A stretch of 64,000 nucleotides of DNA from Anaerolineae bacterium (lineage in GTDB: Bacteria; Chloroflexota; Anaerolineae; Aggregatilineales; Phototrophicaceae): contig JAJEFB010000026.1 in NCBI GenBank assembly GCA_022820665.1, positions 62,001 through 126,000 of the forward strand, in the 5' to 3' direction. A program made the translations under genes and the position numbers. The stretch's first letter is position 1. The number at the start of each line of letters is the position of its first letter. The notes under the pieces were generated by a model that did not search any database, was not told the DNA's origin, and saw only the letters and a list, made by a program, of their open reading frames with translations. Below are positions 17,121 to 26,422 of this stretch, in pieces.

Positions 17121-19013
17121 CTATTTCAGTCGGTTTAGCCAAACAGTCATCTGGCCGTCGCCGCGATGTCCCCAGGCGTAATAGGGGATTGCGGTGAAGT
17201 CCAGGGAGCGCCCTTGGGTGTCCAGCGCGCTGCCGTGAACGATTGTGAGGCCGCCAAGCAAATCCGGCGAATGCTCGGCGCGCAATTGACTGGATTCATC
17301 CAGCGCCAGATCGAGCAAGGAGGCATCGTTGTCCGCCCCTTCAAGCGCGTAGACAAGCGGTCCACGTTCCAGCGCCACTTTGTCCTGCAACTCGGCTACT
17401 GCGGGATGCGCGACAACCGGGCGAATAGGCATCGGCAGGCTCAAGCGGACGCGCGCACTGCCCTCCCAGCGGCGAGAAACAATCGCGTAACCCTCTTGTA
17501 TCTCAACTGGAATATCTTCGCCGTCGACGGATAATTTGACTGGATCGGCGGTCTCGTCAAGGTAGCGATAGAGATCGCTGGGCAGCGGCTTTCCATGCGG
17601 GCTAGATTGCGCGAAAGATGGAATGCGCAGCTTAAGGGAGAAGGCGCTTGGCTTCGAGACGGCGATATTGATTAGGACTGCGCCGTCCCAGGGGTAGTCC
17701 GTGGTCTGCGTGATGCTGAGGTCTGTTCCGTTCAGTTCAAATGCTGCCTCGCTCTCCACATAAAGATTGACATAAAGCGCTTGATCGCGCAGTCCGTAGA
17801 TATATCCGGAAAGAGAAGGCAGTAGACGGACGACGTTCGTCGGACAGCAGGATGTCTCGTACCAGGGCTGACGGCTCATCGCATTTTCGCGATTGAAAGG
17901 ATACTCGCCGTCACATGCCAGGGGATTCACGTAATAGAAGGAAGTCCCGTCCATACCGACGCCGGACAAGAATCCATTGTACAACGCGCGTTCCAGAACG
18001 TCGATGTATTTCGCATCGCCGGTCAGCAAGAAAAGGCGATGATTCCAGAGGATGTTGGCTTGGGCGGCGCAGGTTTCATTGTAGGCGGTCAAATTCGGCA
18101 ACTCATAGTTATCGCCGAAGGCTTCGCCTTCGTGGCGAGCGCCGATGCCGCCGGTCAATGCCAGTTTCTTGCCAACAACGTTTTCCCAGAGGGCAGTCAC
18201 AGCCGATGTATAGGCGGCATTACCGGTTAGCGCTGCAATATCGGTCATGCCAGCGTACATATAGCCGGCTCGGACGGCGTGGCCAACCGCTTCGGTTTGA
18301 TCGATCACGGGCAAGTGATCCTGGCAGTAGGGACCGTAAAGCTCCCGCCCATTGGCGCGGCCTCGTTCATCGAGGAAGAATCTTGCCAATTCAAGATACT
18401 TACGGTCGCCGGTAACGCGATACAGACGGACTAGTCCAATCTCGATCTCCTGGTGCCCGGGAACATCCCGTAATTTGTTCGCGCCAAAAACGGAGTCAAT
18501 CAAATCGGCGTTTTTGAGCGCGACCTCAAGGAATTTGCGCTTGCCGGTGGCTTGGTAGTAGGCGACTGCGGCTTCGTACATGTGGCCGACATTGTATAGT
18601 TCGTGGTTGACTACTAGGTTTGACCAGCGTTCGGGACCACAAGGTTCAGGCGGATTCGACGGATCAATAGTACGCGCGGTGTAGAGGTAGCCGTCGTCTT
18701 CCTGGGCGGCAGCGAACTTGTCTATCAGCTTGTCGACGTACGATTCCAGCTCGTGGTTCGGCGCAATCTGCAGGGCGTAGGCGGCGCCTTCCACCACTTT
18801 GAAGACATCGGAGTCGTCATAGAAGATGCCTTTGTGCGGACCTCCCATCAGACCGCCCGCTTTGGCGAAATTGTCGATGCGCCCGGTTTCTTCGCATTTC
18901 TCGAAGTCGTAAGGGATGGTCACGTTCACTGCGGTATCAATTCGCGGCTTCCAGAACTTGTCCTGAATCGTCACGCTGGTGAATGGCACGGGAGTGATGG
19001 GATAATCGCTCAT
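17121..19013 (-). CDS. GH127 family glycoside hydrolase (beta-L-arabinofuranosidase-like)
   Basis: A 630-residue enzyme of the DUF1680/GH127 family. Characterised members such as HypBA1 release L-arabinofuranose using a Zn-bound Cys nucleophile. The zinc-site Glu and Cys appear in NETCAAQANI, and the Cys pair with the nucleophile appears in ETSCCPTNVVR. The N-terminal IQDKFWKPRI segment and the (alpha/alpha)6 barrel length are normal. No signal peptide is present, so it acts in the cytoplasm on imported oligosaccharides. It overlaps the preceding GH127 gene by four bases (ATGA), pointing to translational coupling. It is the last gene of the LacI-controlled operon. Confidence 0.93.
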   Translation of the reverse strand: MSDYPITPVPFTSVTIQDKFWKPRIDTAVNVTIPYDFEKCEETGRIDNFAKAGGLMGGPHKGIFYDDSDVFKVVEGAAYALQIAPNHELESYVDKLIDKFAAAQEDDGYLYTARTIDPSNPPEPCGPERWSNLVVNHELYNVGHMYEAAVAYYQATGKRKFLEVALKNADLIDSVFGANKLRDVPGHQEIEIGLVRLYRVTGDRKYLELARFFLDERGRANGRELYGPYCQDHLPVIDQTEAVGHAVRAGYMYAGMTDIAALTGNAAYTSAVTALWENVVGKKLALTGGIGARHEGEAFGDNYELPNLTAYNETCAAQANILWNHRLFLLTGDAKYIDVLERALYNGFLSGVGMDGTSFYYVNPLACDGEYPFNRENAMSRQPWYETSCCPTNVVRLLPSLSGYIYGLRDQALYVNLYVESEAAFELNGTDLSITQTTDYPWDGAVLINIAVSKPSAFSLKLRIPSFAQSSPHGKPLPSDLYRYLDETADPVKLSVDGEDIPVEIQEGYAIVSRRWEGSARVRLSLPMPIRPVVAHPAVAELQDKVALERGPLVYALEGADNDASLLDLALDESSQLRAEHSPDLLGGLTIVHGSALDTQGRSLDFTAIPYYAWGHRGDGQMTVWLNRLK

Positions 19014-20905
19014 GCTTCATCCTCTTCGGTCTGCGCAATGGGAAATGCCGCGATTCTCAGTTGAGTGGAACCAAAGGGAATCAGCGTGAGCTGCTCAATT
19101 GCCTCGTCAGCGGGATGCGGACCAACGTCAATATCGGCGGCGGAATTGTCTTTCAGGGTCCAGCCAGGCAGGCGCTTTGCCTTCGCCTTCAATGTGACCG
19201 GAGGCTGATCCGTGGCGAAGGGAACCTCCGAGGGCGCCGCTTCCGTCACTGTCAGACCGGCAAGCACGGTTTCCTCATCGGGAATCAAGCCGACATTCCA
19301 GACCGATTTGGGAACTATCTCCCAGTCCGCGTGAGGGATTTCGCCGGCGATCTGCTTCCAGTCTTCGTCAATTGTCGAGCCAAAAAGCAGCGGACCGCGA
19401 TAGACAGACAGCAGTCCTTTGTGTCCGGCACTCAGGCGAACGTCCATCGGCAGCTTGAGCAAGACGCTGTCGCCCGATTGCCATGTTCTTCTCACTTGGT
19501 GGAAGTTGCCCGGGCAGCGCAGCGCGGATGTCTCGCCGCAGACTGTCAGCGTCGCTTCCTGCGCCCAATCCGGGATGCGCAGTCTCAGGTCAAATTCGCA
19601 GGGGGCGTCCAACTCGAAGGCAAAATGGATTTCTCCCTTGAAGGGATAGTCCGTCGTTTCAGTTACCCTAATGGCGATGTCCTCCGCGACTGTCGTCTTG
19701 ACTTGGCAGGGCGCGTAAGCGACCGCCGCCAATCCACCGTCGGGTGTCGCCATGAAAAGGCTCTTGGTGAATTTGGGCCAGGCTTGGTGCATGTTGGCGG
19801 TGCAGCAGCCGAAATGCGGCTCCAAGCCGAAGATATTGGATTCGTCGCTGTTGTCGGTCCAGTTGCGTTCCGCGACCGTCGCCAACGCTTGATTGACTTG
19901 CTGATCGTATTGATGAGCCCACATATCGGCGCTGAAGGTGGCGGGGAAGGCGTTGTAGGCGACGCGCTCCAGTTGGTCGCCGAAGAAGGGATCGCCCAGA
20001 ATGCGCGTCAGTTCTTCCAGCGAGAACATGTATTCGGCTACGGCACAAAGCTCGGTGCCGCTGACGGGCGATGTGCCGTTGAGGTGCTCGTCGCAGCTGA
20101 ATACGCCGTTGGGCTGGCCGTGGTGCCGCAGCAGGTTTTCGATGCCCAGGCGCGAGGCCATGCGATGCCAGGGTTTGCCGGTCTGCGCGTAGAAGACGCC
20201 GCCGGCTTTGACCCCCATCGCGTTGTTGGGACCGTGCGTCATCATCCCGTGATTCCACTCTTCCAGCGGCAGCACATGGCGCAGGCTGTAGTTGGCTTGC
20301 AGTTCGGGCCAGTCGAGCGTCCTGTCGATCAGTTCTTGCCCCAAGTCCAGTAGGAATCCATCGCCAGTGAAGTTGTAGAGCCAATGAACCGTCAGCAAAT
20401 TGTCCATCGCGCGCGCCCAGCCCCACAGGTACAGCGGCTTTACAGGCAGGGCGCGCAACTGATAACGGAAGTAGTTGGTCATCAAGCGTAGGACGCGCTC
20501 GTCTTCGCTGACTTCGTAGTGCATCGTCAGCACCTTGAGCATAATCATGCGCGGCCACCAGTCGGGATCCCGGGGACCGAAGTAGCCGCGCTCATCTTGA
20601 CTGTTCAGGGTCCATTCGATCCAGGGCTTGACCTTCTTCAGCAGGCGCTCGTCCTCGAGCAAATGAGCCAGGGGCAGCAAGCCGTCGAGATAATAGGGAC
20701 CGCGTTCCCAGGATTCGCCGTCACCGCCCAGCCAGCCGCTGTCTGGACCCAAGTCGGGCCAGAACTCATCGAGGTGGCCCGTGAGACCATTCGCCTGTAC
20801 TCTTAGCTGGTTGAGGAGCCAGCCGCGTGGCTTGATAGCGCCCAGCGGCAGGGCTTGAAATGCGGCAGGATAGAGGGGTTCGCGGTTTTGCGGCAGTTTG
20901 TCCAT
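19010..20905 (-). CDS. GH127 family glycoside hydrolase, divergent paralogue
   Basis: A 631-residue DUF1680/GH127-type protein, clearly different from its neighbour: it opens with PLGAIKPRGWLLNQL, has GTELCAVAEYMFSLE for the zinc Glu/Cys and HFGCCTANMHQAWPKF for the Cys pair, so the metal and nucleophile residues are kept. It lacks a signal peptide. Two GH127 enzymes back to back suggest attack on two linkages or two ends of one arabinose-containing glycan, for instance plant or glycoprotein arabinans (inference). The gene is 24 bp downstream of the permease gene in the same operon. Confidence 0.9.
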   Translation of the reverse strand: MDKLPQNREPLYPAAFQALPLGAIKPRGWLLNQLRVQANGLTGHLDEFWPDLGPDSGWLGGDGESWERGPYYLDGLLPLAHLLEDERLLKKVKPWIEWTLNSQDERGYFGPRDPDWWPRMIMLKVLTMHYEVSEDERVLRLMTNYFRYQLRALPVKPLYLWGWARAMDNLLTVHWLYNFTGDGFLLDLGQELIDRTLDWPELQANYSLRHVLPLEEWNHGMMTHGPNNAMGVKAGGVFYAQTGKPWHRMASRLGIENLLRHHGQPNGVFSCDEHLNGTSPVSGTELCAVAEYMFSLEELTRILGDPFFGDQLERVAYNAFPATFSADMWAHQYDQQVNQALATVAERNWTDNSDESNIFGLEPHFGCCTANMHQAWPKFTKSLFMATPDGGLAAVAYAPCQVKTTVAEDIAIRVTETTDYPFKGEIHFAFELDAPCEFDLRLRIPDWAQEATLTVCGETSALRCPGNFHQVRRTWQSGDSVLLKLPMDVRLSAGHKGLLSVYRGPLLFGSTIDEDWKQIAGEIPHADWEIVPKSVWNVGLIPDEETVLAGLTVTEAAPSEVPFATDQPPVTLKAKAKRLPGWTLKDNSAADIDVGPHPADEAIEQLTLIPFGSTQLRIAAFPIAQTEEDEA

Positions 20906-20929
20906 GAGTTGTCCTTGGGATGAGCCCGA

Positions 20930-21838
20930 TCAGTTATTGACCGCGCCGCCTATCAGCCCATTGATGTAATAGCGCTGCAAGAGCAGGAAAACCACCAGAC
21001 AGGGAAAGATAGCGACGATGATGCCCGCCTGCAGCGCGCCCCAATCCACCGTGCCATATATGCCGCTGCGGACCAGGGTCAAGAAGACCGGCAGCGTGAA
21101 CTTGTCCTGGTCGGACATGAAAATCAGCGCGGCGAGGAATTCATTCCATGAATTGATGAATGCGTAAATCGCTACTGTCACTATCCCGGGCAGGACCAGC
21201 CGCAGCATCATCCGATACAGCAGGCTCAGCGAGCTGCAGCCATCCAGCAGCGCTGCTTCCTCGATTTCTCGCGGCACCGCCAGGAAGCTGTTGCGCATCA
21301 AGAAAATGCCAAAGGGCAGTTGGAAAGTGATGTAAACCAGGGCAAGCCCGACGAGCGTGTCGTTGAGCTCAAAGCGCACCAGCATTACGAAGAGTGGAAT
21401 CAATATCGATTGGAAGGGAATCATCAAAGTTGACAGCACCATGATGAAGAGCGCGTTCTTGCCCGGAAAGTTGAAGCGCGCGAAACCGTAGCCGCCGAGC
21501 GTGCTCAAGACCAGGCTGCCAAACACGGTCATCAGCGCAACGATCGCGCTATTTCCCACATGCCCGACGACGCCGTAATTGCCAAAGGATGTCAGCTTGG
21601 TATAGCTGTCGAAGACTATCCGCGTCGGCAGATAAGTCGGCGGAATCGCCAGCGCCTCCGACGGCACTTTCAGCGAGTTGAGCAGCGACCATGCAATGGG
21701 AAACAGAAATAGAATCGCCAGCACGGTGAGGAGAAAATACTTAATAGCCAGCAGCGCCTGCCGGCGGATGCGCCTCTTCTGCTGCTGGGTCAGCCCGCTG
21801 ATGCCGGCTGGTCGCTCGCGCAAGGGTGCCGCTGTCAT
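20930..21838 (-). CDS. Sugar ABC importer permease, MalG type (CUT1)
   Basis: A 302-residue permease with about six membrane segments, the first near residues 33-55. The coupling loop is EIEEAALLDGCSSLSLLYRMMLRLVLPG (helix EAA...G...LP), which docks to the ATPase. The C-terminal GLIGGAVNN tail is typical of MalG proteins. It directly abuts the MalF-type gene (stop and start adjacent at 21838/21839). No ATPase gene lies in the operon, as in many CUT1 systems that share one MsmK-like ATPase. Confidence 0.93.
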   Translation of the reverse strand: MTAAPLRERPAGISGLTQQQKRRIRRQALLAIKYFLLTVLAILFLFPIAWSLLNSLKVPSEALAIPPTYLPTRIVFDSYTKLTSFGNYGVVGHVGNSAIVALMTVFGSLVLSTLGGYGFARFNFPGKNALFIMVLSTLMIPFQSILIPLFVMLVRFELNDTLVGLALVYITFQLPFGIFLMRNSFLAVPREIEEAALLDGCSSLSLLYRMMLRLVLPGIVTVAIYAFINSWNEFLAALIFMSDQDKFTLPVFLTLVRSGIYGTVDWGALQAGIIVAIFPCLVVFLLLQRYYINGLIGGAVNN

Positions 21839-22771
21839 CTAATATCTCTCTCGCAAGACATAATACTGAACGCTGGTTAGCGCCACCAAGATGCCAAGCA
21901 GCACGATCGACATCGCAGCGCCATAGCCCATCTTCCAGTAAGTAAAGGAATTGTTGAATATCCAGTAGACGATAGAAATTGTGCTGTTGCGCGGTCCGCC
22001 CCGCGTGATGATATAGAATTGGTCAAAAGCCAGCACAGAGCCAATCACGGACAGGATGAGCGCCAAGGCAATCGTGCGGCGCATCAGCGGCAGCGTGATG
22101 TACAGGAGCTTGCGGAAGTAGCCCGCGCCATCCACATCAGCCGACTCATAGAGCTCGTCCGGGATGCTCTGCAAGCCCGCCAGCAGCAGGATCATGGTGA
22201 AGCCGACCGTCTTCCAAACGACCGACAGAATGATGACATTCATGGCGGTGGTCGGTTTCGCCAAGAATAGCTGCGGTTTTGCTATCAAATGCAAATCCAG
22301 CAAGATCTTGTTGAAGATGCCGACGCGCTGATCCAGCATCCAGATCCACAACAGGCTCGAGACCCCCAAGCCTATCACCACCGGCAGAAAGAATATTGTG
22401 CGGAAGATGCCAATGAAGCGGATATTGTGCCGTACCAGCGACGCCAGGATGAAGCCCAGGATGAATATCGGCGGCGTGACCAAAATTGTGTAGCGAAAGG
22501 TGAAATCCAGGCTCTTGAGGTATTGCCGATCTTTCGCCAACTCAGTGTAATTGGTCGTGCCGATCCAGGATTGCTCGCCGATGAGAGGCCAATCGTGGAA
22601 GGACATGAATACCGTCATCGCCAACGGGATGATGAAGAAGACGGTCACGAAGAGCACCGTCGGTAGGACGAAGAGTAGCCCGGTCAGCTTGCGGCGCTGT
22701 TCCCAGCTGAGAGATTCGAGTCGGAGTGTCATGCGCAGAGCGATATCCTTCTCGCGAGCGGCGGCGGACAA
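21839..22771 (-). CDS. Sugar ABC importer permease, MalF type (CUT1)
   Basis: A 310-residue permease. Membrane segments start near residue 30 (GLLFVLPTVLFVTVFFIIPL), and the coupling loop is around ELYESADVDGAGYFRKLLYITLPLM, the EAA motif of CUT1 MalF proteins. Translation may start at TTG 22771 or at ATG 22732, which removes 13 residues; neither has a strong ribosome binding site. It lies 57 bp after the binding-protein gene and abuts the MalG-type gene. Confidence 0.91.
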   Translation of the reverse strand: MSAAAREKDIALRMTLRLESLSWEQRRKLTGLLFVLPTVLFVTVFFIIPLAMTVFMSFHDWPLIGEQSWIGTTNYTELAKDRQYLKSLDFTFRYTILVTPPIFILGFILASLVRHNIRFIGIFRTIFFLPVVIGLGVSSLLWIWMLDQRVGIFNKILLDLHLIAKPQLFLAKPTTAMNVIILSVVWKTVGFTMILLLAGLQSIPDELYESADVDGAGYFRKLLYITLPLMRRTIALALILSVIGSVLAFDQFYIITRGGPRNSTISIVYWIFNNSFTYWKMGYGAAMSIVLLGILVALTSVQYYVLRERY

Positions 22772-22828
22772 GAGCGCCTGTCGACACTAGCGTAACGCTA
22801 AATCGACAGACGCTCAAGCTATAGGCGC

Positions 22829-24079
22829 TTAGCCTTCAATGATCTGCGTGAAGCGCTCTTGCCCCAGCTGCAGGGCGCCGTCAATGTCGCCATCGAGGAT
22901 CGCGATCTGGATCATCTCCAGCCAGGGACCGTTGGGGTCGTTGAAGAGGTCGTTGTAGACCAGCGAATAGGGCGACTTGCCCACCGCCAGCGCGCTTGCC
23001 GCCGTGAGCACCAGCGGGTCATCCTTCGAATACTCATTTTCGAGCATGGAAACGCGCACGGTTGTCCGGTTTCTGGCGGCGTAGAGCTCAAGCTGGGTCT
23101 CGTCGCTCATCATCCACTCAAGGAACTCCCAAGCTTCCTCAGGATATTGCGTGCCGCTGCCGATCGCGATGACATCGCCGCCGCCGAATGAAGCCGCGCC
23201 GCCGTCTTTGCCTGGAATGTGAAAGGCGCCCAGGTTCAACTCGGGATGATCGTTGCGGTAGACGTTGATGCCAAAAGCGCCCGTGCCAGCAATGCCGATG
23301 GTGCCGGTGCCGAATGCGCTGACGAAGCTGCCGCCATCATCAATGCTTGCGCTTTCCGGGATGAGCCCCTCTTCCCACATCAGCCGATAGTATTCCAGCG
23401 CCTCGCGCACGATCGGGTCAGTCGCGATGGTGGCTTCGCTGTAGTCTTCGCTGAGCACATCGCCGCCGCTGGCCCAAATGAAGGGCAGGTAAGTGAAAGC
23501 ATTGCAGCCCGCGCAGGCGGCGGCGAAATAGTAGCCGTAGGTTTCATCGTCGATTGCCGAGATGGCGCGCGCCGCCTCCAGCAGCTCGTCCCAAGTCGTC
23601 GGCGGCGTCTCTGGATCCAAGCCTGCCGCCTCGAAGAGTCCCTTGTTGTACATCATGAACGAGCCTTCGATGAGGAAGGGCACGGCATACTTCCGCCCTT
23701 GGTATGTGCCTAGCTCCGAATGCGCCGGCAGCAAGTCATCGGCGTAGGGCAGCGCGTCCACCCAGTCCGTGATATCCAGCAGTTGACCAGCCGCGGCGAA
23801 GGCTGGCGCGTAGATCAGGTCGATGCTGGCGATATCAGGCGATTCGCCGGCGGCGATGGCTGCGCCCATCTTGGTGACAAACTCATTTGGCGGGATGACG
23901 GTCAATTCAATCTGGTTGCCGCCCCTGTCATTCCACGCGTCGACCAGCTCCTGCACCTGGTCGCCGATGTTGCGCACCCACATTGTCATGGTGACGCCTT
24001 CGTCTTGCGCCGAAAGCGGCAGCGCGCCGATACAGAGCGCCATGATCAAGACTGCGAAAACTATTCTTCGGGATGTCAT
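22829..24079 (-). CDS. Sugar ABC importer substrate-binding protein (CUT1, family 1)
   Basis: A 416-residue secreted binding protein of the SBP_bac_1 family. MTSRR starts a signal peptide whose hydrophobic core (VFAVLIMALCIGALPLSA) ends before QDEG; no lipobox Cys follows. ATG 24079 is chosen over upstream in-frame ATGs because AAGGAG lies nine bases before it and the signal peptide begins there. The WDELLEAARAI and AWEFLEWMM segments are usual for this family. It is about 100 bp downstream of the LacI gene, first of the importer genes, and probably delivers an arabinose-containing oligosaccharide, judged by the two GH127 genes (inference). Confidence 0.92.
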   Translation of the reverse strand: MTSRRIVFAVLIMALCIGALPLSAQDEGVTMTMWVRNIGDQVQELVDAWNDRGGNQIELTVIPPNEFVTKMGAAIAAGESPDIASIDLIYAPAFAAAGQLLDITDWVDALPYADDLLPAHSELGTYQGRKYAVPFLIEGSFMMYNKGLFEAAGLDPETPPTTWDELLEAARAISAIDDETYGYYFAAACAGCNAFTYLPFIWASGGDVLSEDYSEATIATDPIVREALEYYRLMWEEGLIPESASIDDGGSFVSAFGTGTIGIAGTGAFGINVYRNDHPELNLGAFHIPGKDGGAASFGGGDVIAIGSGTQYPEEAWEFLEWMMSDETQLELYAARNRTTVRVSMLENEYSKDDPLVLTAASALAVGKSPYSLVYNDLFNDPNGPWLEMIQIAILDGDIDGALQLGQERFTQIIEG

Positions 24080-24176
24080 TTTCTTCATCTCCTTCTTGAT
24101 ATTGATGGTCTGGCAAAAACTGTCAACTCGCCTCAGTTTCTCCAATCAATCCTCCTTTCACGAATCTGGCGCAAGA

Positions 24177-25223
24177 TTATTCCACGGTCGCGCGCACGAA
24201 ATCCCGGGCATAGACTTCGACGCCCTCGGGCGCGCCACAAGACTGCCGGACGATGAGTTCACCGGGGATTAATTGCTCGGCGTATTCGCGATTATCAGCT
24301 TGGAGTTGACGCAGCAAATTTTCCGCCGCGACCTGCCCCATGGGGAAGAGCGGCAGGGATACCGTGGTAATTGTCGGGTTTGAAATACGCGAGATGTCAT
24401 TGTTGTCATAACCGACGATGGCGATATCATCCGGCACCTTCAGGCCGGCGTCGATTACCGCCAGCAGAGCGCCATAAGCCAACTCGTCATTGGCTGCAAC
24501 AATGGCGCTGGGCATCTCATCAGCGGCTAGAATTCGTTGCGCGCATTGATAGCCGCTGGGAATGCGCCACTCGCCTTGAGCGATCCAGCCGTCTCGAATG
24601 CCAAGCCCGGCGGCGTGCATGGTATCCAGGTAAGCATCCAGCCGCTGCGAGGAAGAAAAGTAGTTGGCGTCGCCGGCGATATAGGCGACCTTCTCGTGCC
24701 CCAGCGCCAAGAGATGTTTCACCGCCAGCGCGCTGTTGTGCGCTTCGTCCGGGATGATGCTGTGCGGATCGGACTCGTGAAACAGGCGGTGGACGATGAC
24801 GTAGGGCTTGTTGTTGAGCATGTCCAGGCGTTCCCGCACGGGATGCCAGGTCTCGACGAATACAAAGGCGTCCACCGAATGGCCCATCAGGTCCTTGACA
24901 ACATCCGCTCGCGAATGTTTTTCCCAAGGGATATTGACCACCAAAGTGAAATAGCCTTTCTTGTGCAGGACATCTTGAATGCCGCGTACAATGACAGGCG
25001 CCCATTGCGAAGAAAAATTGTCGAGGATGACGCCAATCAGGGATGAGCGTTCGGTGCGCAAGCTGCGGGCGGCGCGATTCGGCGAATAGCCGACATCTTC
25101 CGCGACTTTAAGAATTGCTTCGCGAGTCTGCGGGCTGACGGGATAATCACTGTTGCTCATTACGCGCGAAACGGTTGCGATGGAGACATCGGCAATTCGC
25201 GCGACTTCTCGTATCGTGACCAA
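24177..25223 (-). CDS. LacI-family transcriptional regulator
   Basis: A 348-residue repressor starting V-T-I-R-E-V-A-R-I-A-D-V-S, the DNA-binding helix-turn-helix, followed by the sugar-responsive domain. TTG 25223 is selected because LacI proteins start exactly there; the alternative TTG at 25247 adds eight residues. Neither has a good ribosome binding site. It heads the operon for the CUT1 importer and GH127 enzymes, and three LacI-type palindromes lie in its own promoter, so autoregulation with loss of repression by an arabinose-type sugar is the simple model (inference). Confidence 0.92.
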   Translation of the reverse strand: MVTIREVARIADVSIATVSRVMSNSDYPVSPQTREAILKVAEDVGYSPNRAARSLRTERSSLIGVILDNFSSQWAPVIVRGIQDVLHKKGYFTLVVNIPWEKHSRADVVKDLMGHSVDAFVFVETWHPVRERLDMLNNKPYVIVHRLFHESDPHSIIPDEAHNSALAVKHLLALGHEKVAYIAGDANYFSSSQRLDAYLDTMHAAGLGIRDGWIAQGEWRIPSGYQCAQRILAADEMPSAIVAANDELAYGALLAVIDAGLKVPDDIAIVGYDNNDISRISNPTITTVSLPLFPMGQVAAENLLRQLQADNREYAEQLIPGELIVRQSCGAPEGVEVYARDFVRATVE

Positions 25224-25250
25224 GATAATAGCCGCTATCAAGCACAAAAT

Positions 25251-25264
25251 AGAAAACGTTTACT
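25251..25264. promoter_or_regulatory. LacI-type operator 1 of the GH127 operon
   Basis: AGAAAACGTTTACT, centred on CG with the AAACGTTT core. It lies at or just after the expected transcription start of the LacI gene, 32 bp from operator 2 (about three helical turns). Confidence 0.7.
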
Positions 25265-25274
25265 ACCGTGCGAG

Positions 25275-25303
25275 ACTATAGTGGAAAACGTTTGCAGTGT
25301 CAA
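25275..25303 (-). promoter_or_regulatory. Near-consensus sigma70 promoter of the LacI/GH127 operon
   Basis: On the minus strand TTGACA (25303-25298) is followed by a 17-bp spacer and TATAGT (25280-25275). The -35 box is perfect and the -10 has one or two changes. Operator 2 fills the spacer. The expected start of transcription is near 25268. Confidence 0.8.
25283..25296. promoter_or_regulatory. LacI-type operator 2, within the promoter spacer
   Basis: GGAAAACGTTTGCA matches the LacI-family consensus TGNAANCGNTTNCA except for the first base. It sits between the -35 and -10 boxes, an ideal place to block polymerase. Confidence 0.75.
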
Positions 25304-25316
25304 GCAAATCGTTTGC
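25304..25316. promoter_or_regulatory. LacI-type half-site pair 3, altered spacing
   Basis: GCAAATCGTTTGC has the same half-sites (GCAAA/TTTGC) as operator 2 but a three-base centre instead of two. It is just upstream of the -35 box, about 20 bp from operator 2. Possibly a weaker site. Confidence 0.5.
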
Positions 25317-25352
25317 CAAGGACCGATAAATGACCTGTAATCCAGAGGCTAT

Positions 25353-26099
25353 CTATAGCAGATTCGGCGGGACAGCCAACTGCCGAAAGGCGGCTGCCGC
25401 CGCGTCCAGATGCGCTTTGCCCTCGCGCAAAGAGATTTGCAGATGCCCGGGAACCAGCGCGTCAAATTCGACTTTTTCCATCTTGAACATGCTGTCGGCA
25501 TAGGCGTCGATGCGGCAGTCGTGGATGTTCTGCCAGACGACCTTGCCGCCCCAGAACACCAGATCCGCGCCGAGCAAGTAAGTACGATCGCCGCCGTGCA
25601 TGAGAAAGCTGAGATGGCCATCGCAATGCCCCGGCGTCTCGAAAGTCTCCAGTTCCAGGTTGCCTACTTTGATCACGTCGCCCTCGACAAGCTCTACGTC
25701 GACCGGGCAGGGTTGTAGAAAAAAGTCTTCAGGGAAGAAGTTGGCCGCCTTGGCGACATCAAGGGCGACTGCTTTTTCGTCGGCATTGCGGATCACTGGC
25801 GCGGCAAATGCCGATGAATAGACCTCGACATCGAGCCGCTTTTGCGCTTCCGCCGCCGCGCCGATGTGATCGCAATGATAATGGGTCAGAATCAGCTTGC
25901 GGATTTTGCCGGGGTCGAGACCGTCGTCGCGGATGTGACCGAGGATGGTATCGAAGTCCCTATCCATGCCCATGCCGGGATCAACTAAAGCCAGTTCATC
26001 GCCGCTGTTGAGGACAAAAACGTGGCAGTCGAGCCTTCCTGAAAGCCCATAACCGAAATAGCCGCCGCCAACAACATGTAGATCGCTTGTCATTTTCAT
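25353..26099 (-). CDS. Metallo-beta-lactamase fold hydrolase
   Basis: A 248-residue metallo-hydrolase. The metal site is LTHYHCDHIG (H-x-H-x-D-H), with a further His in TPGHCDGH and the Asp in LGADLVFW, giving the two-zinc set of glyoxalase-II-like enzymes. There is no signal peptide. ATG 26099 is supported by GGAG eight bases upstream; the next ATG is two codons in. It stands alone between the LacI promoter and a transposable element. Substrate unknown; lactone or thioester hydrolysis is typical of the family. Confidence 0.88.
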   Translation of the reverse strand: MKMTSDLHVVGGGYFGYGLSGRLDCHVFVLNSGDELALVDPGMGMDRDFDTILGHIRDDGLDPGKIRKLILTHYHCDHIGAAAEAQKRLDVEVYSSAFAAPVIRNADEKAVALDVAKAANFFPEDFFLQPCPVDVELVEGDVIKVGNLELETFETPGHCDGHLSFLMHGGDRTYLLGADLVFWGGKVVWQNIHDCRIDAYADSMFKMEKVEFDALVPGHLQISLREGKAHLDAAAAAFRQLAVPPNLL

Positions 26100-26178
26100 A
26101 GGGCTTCTCCAAGGCTTTTGAGCACTCTTCAAATAGAACCAATTTGACGACTGTAGTCAAGCAGTTGGCTAGCTAGCG

Positions 26179-26196
26179 CAGGGCAATCGCTTCAAA
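26179..26196 (+). repeat. Left terminal inverted repeat
   Basis: CAGGGCAATCGCTTCAAA, identical to the complement of 26885-26902. Similarity continues weakly (TTGTTTTT versus ATCATTTT) for another eight bases. Confidence 0.85.
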
Positions 26197-26266
26197 TTGT
26201 TTTTTCACCACAAAGACACGAAGCGCCGCGTAGCTCTGTGTCCCCTACAGACCTCGATCAGCTGGT

Positions 26267-26298
26267 TGTGTCGAAGGGCTGTGTCGAAGGGCTGTGTC
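26267..26298 (+). repeat. 13-bp tandem repeat, about 2.5 copies
   Basis: TGTGTCGAAGGGC occurs twice in tandem (26267-26279, 26280-26292), followed by TGTGTC. It lies inside the transposable element near its left end. Confidence 0.7.
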
Positions 26299-26422
26299 TA
26301 CGCGCCCTACACGACCTACGCGTCCCTCAATGGTTGGAAAACCTCAACGCGCGAATATTGAGCCGCCCTCTATCAGAACATCTGTGCTATCATATCCGCA
26401 AGCACATCGAAGCGAGGACCCC

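Noticed and set aside
19061-20353. 430-codon plus-strand frame opposite the second GH127 gene
   Set aside because: Antisense to a clear GH127 enzyme with conserved metal residues; the product is unlike any protein family.
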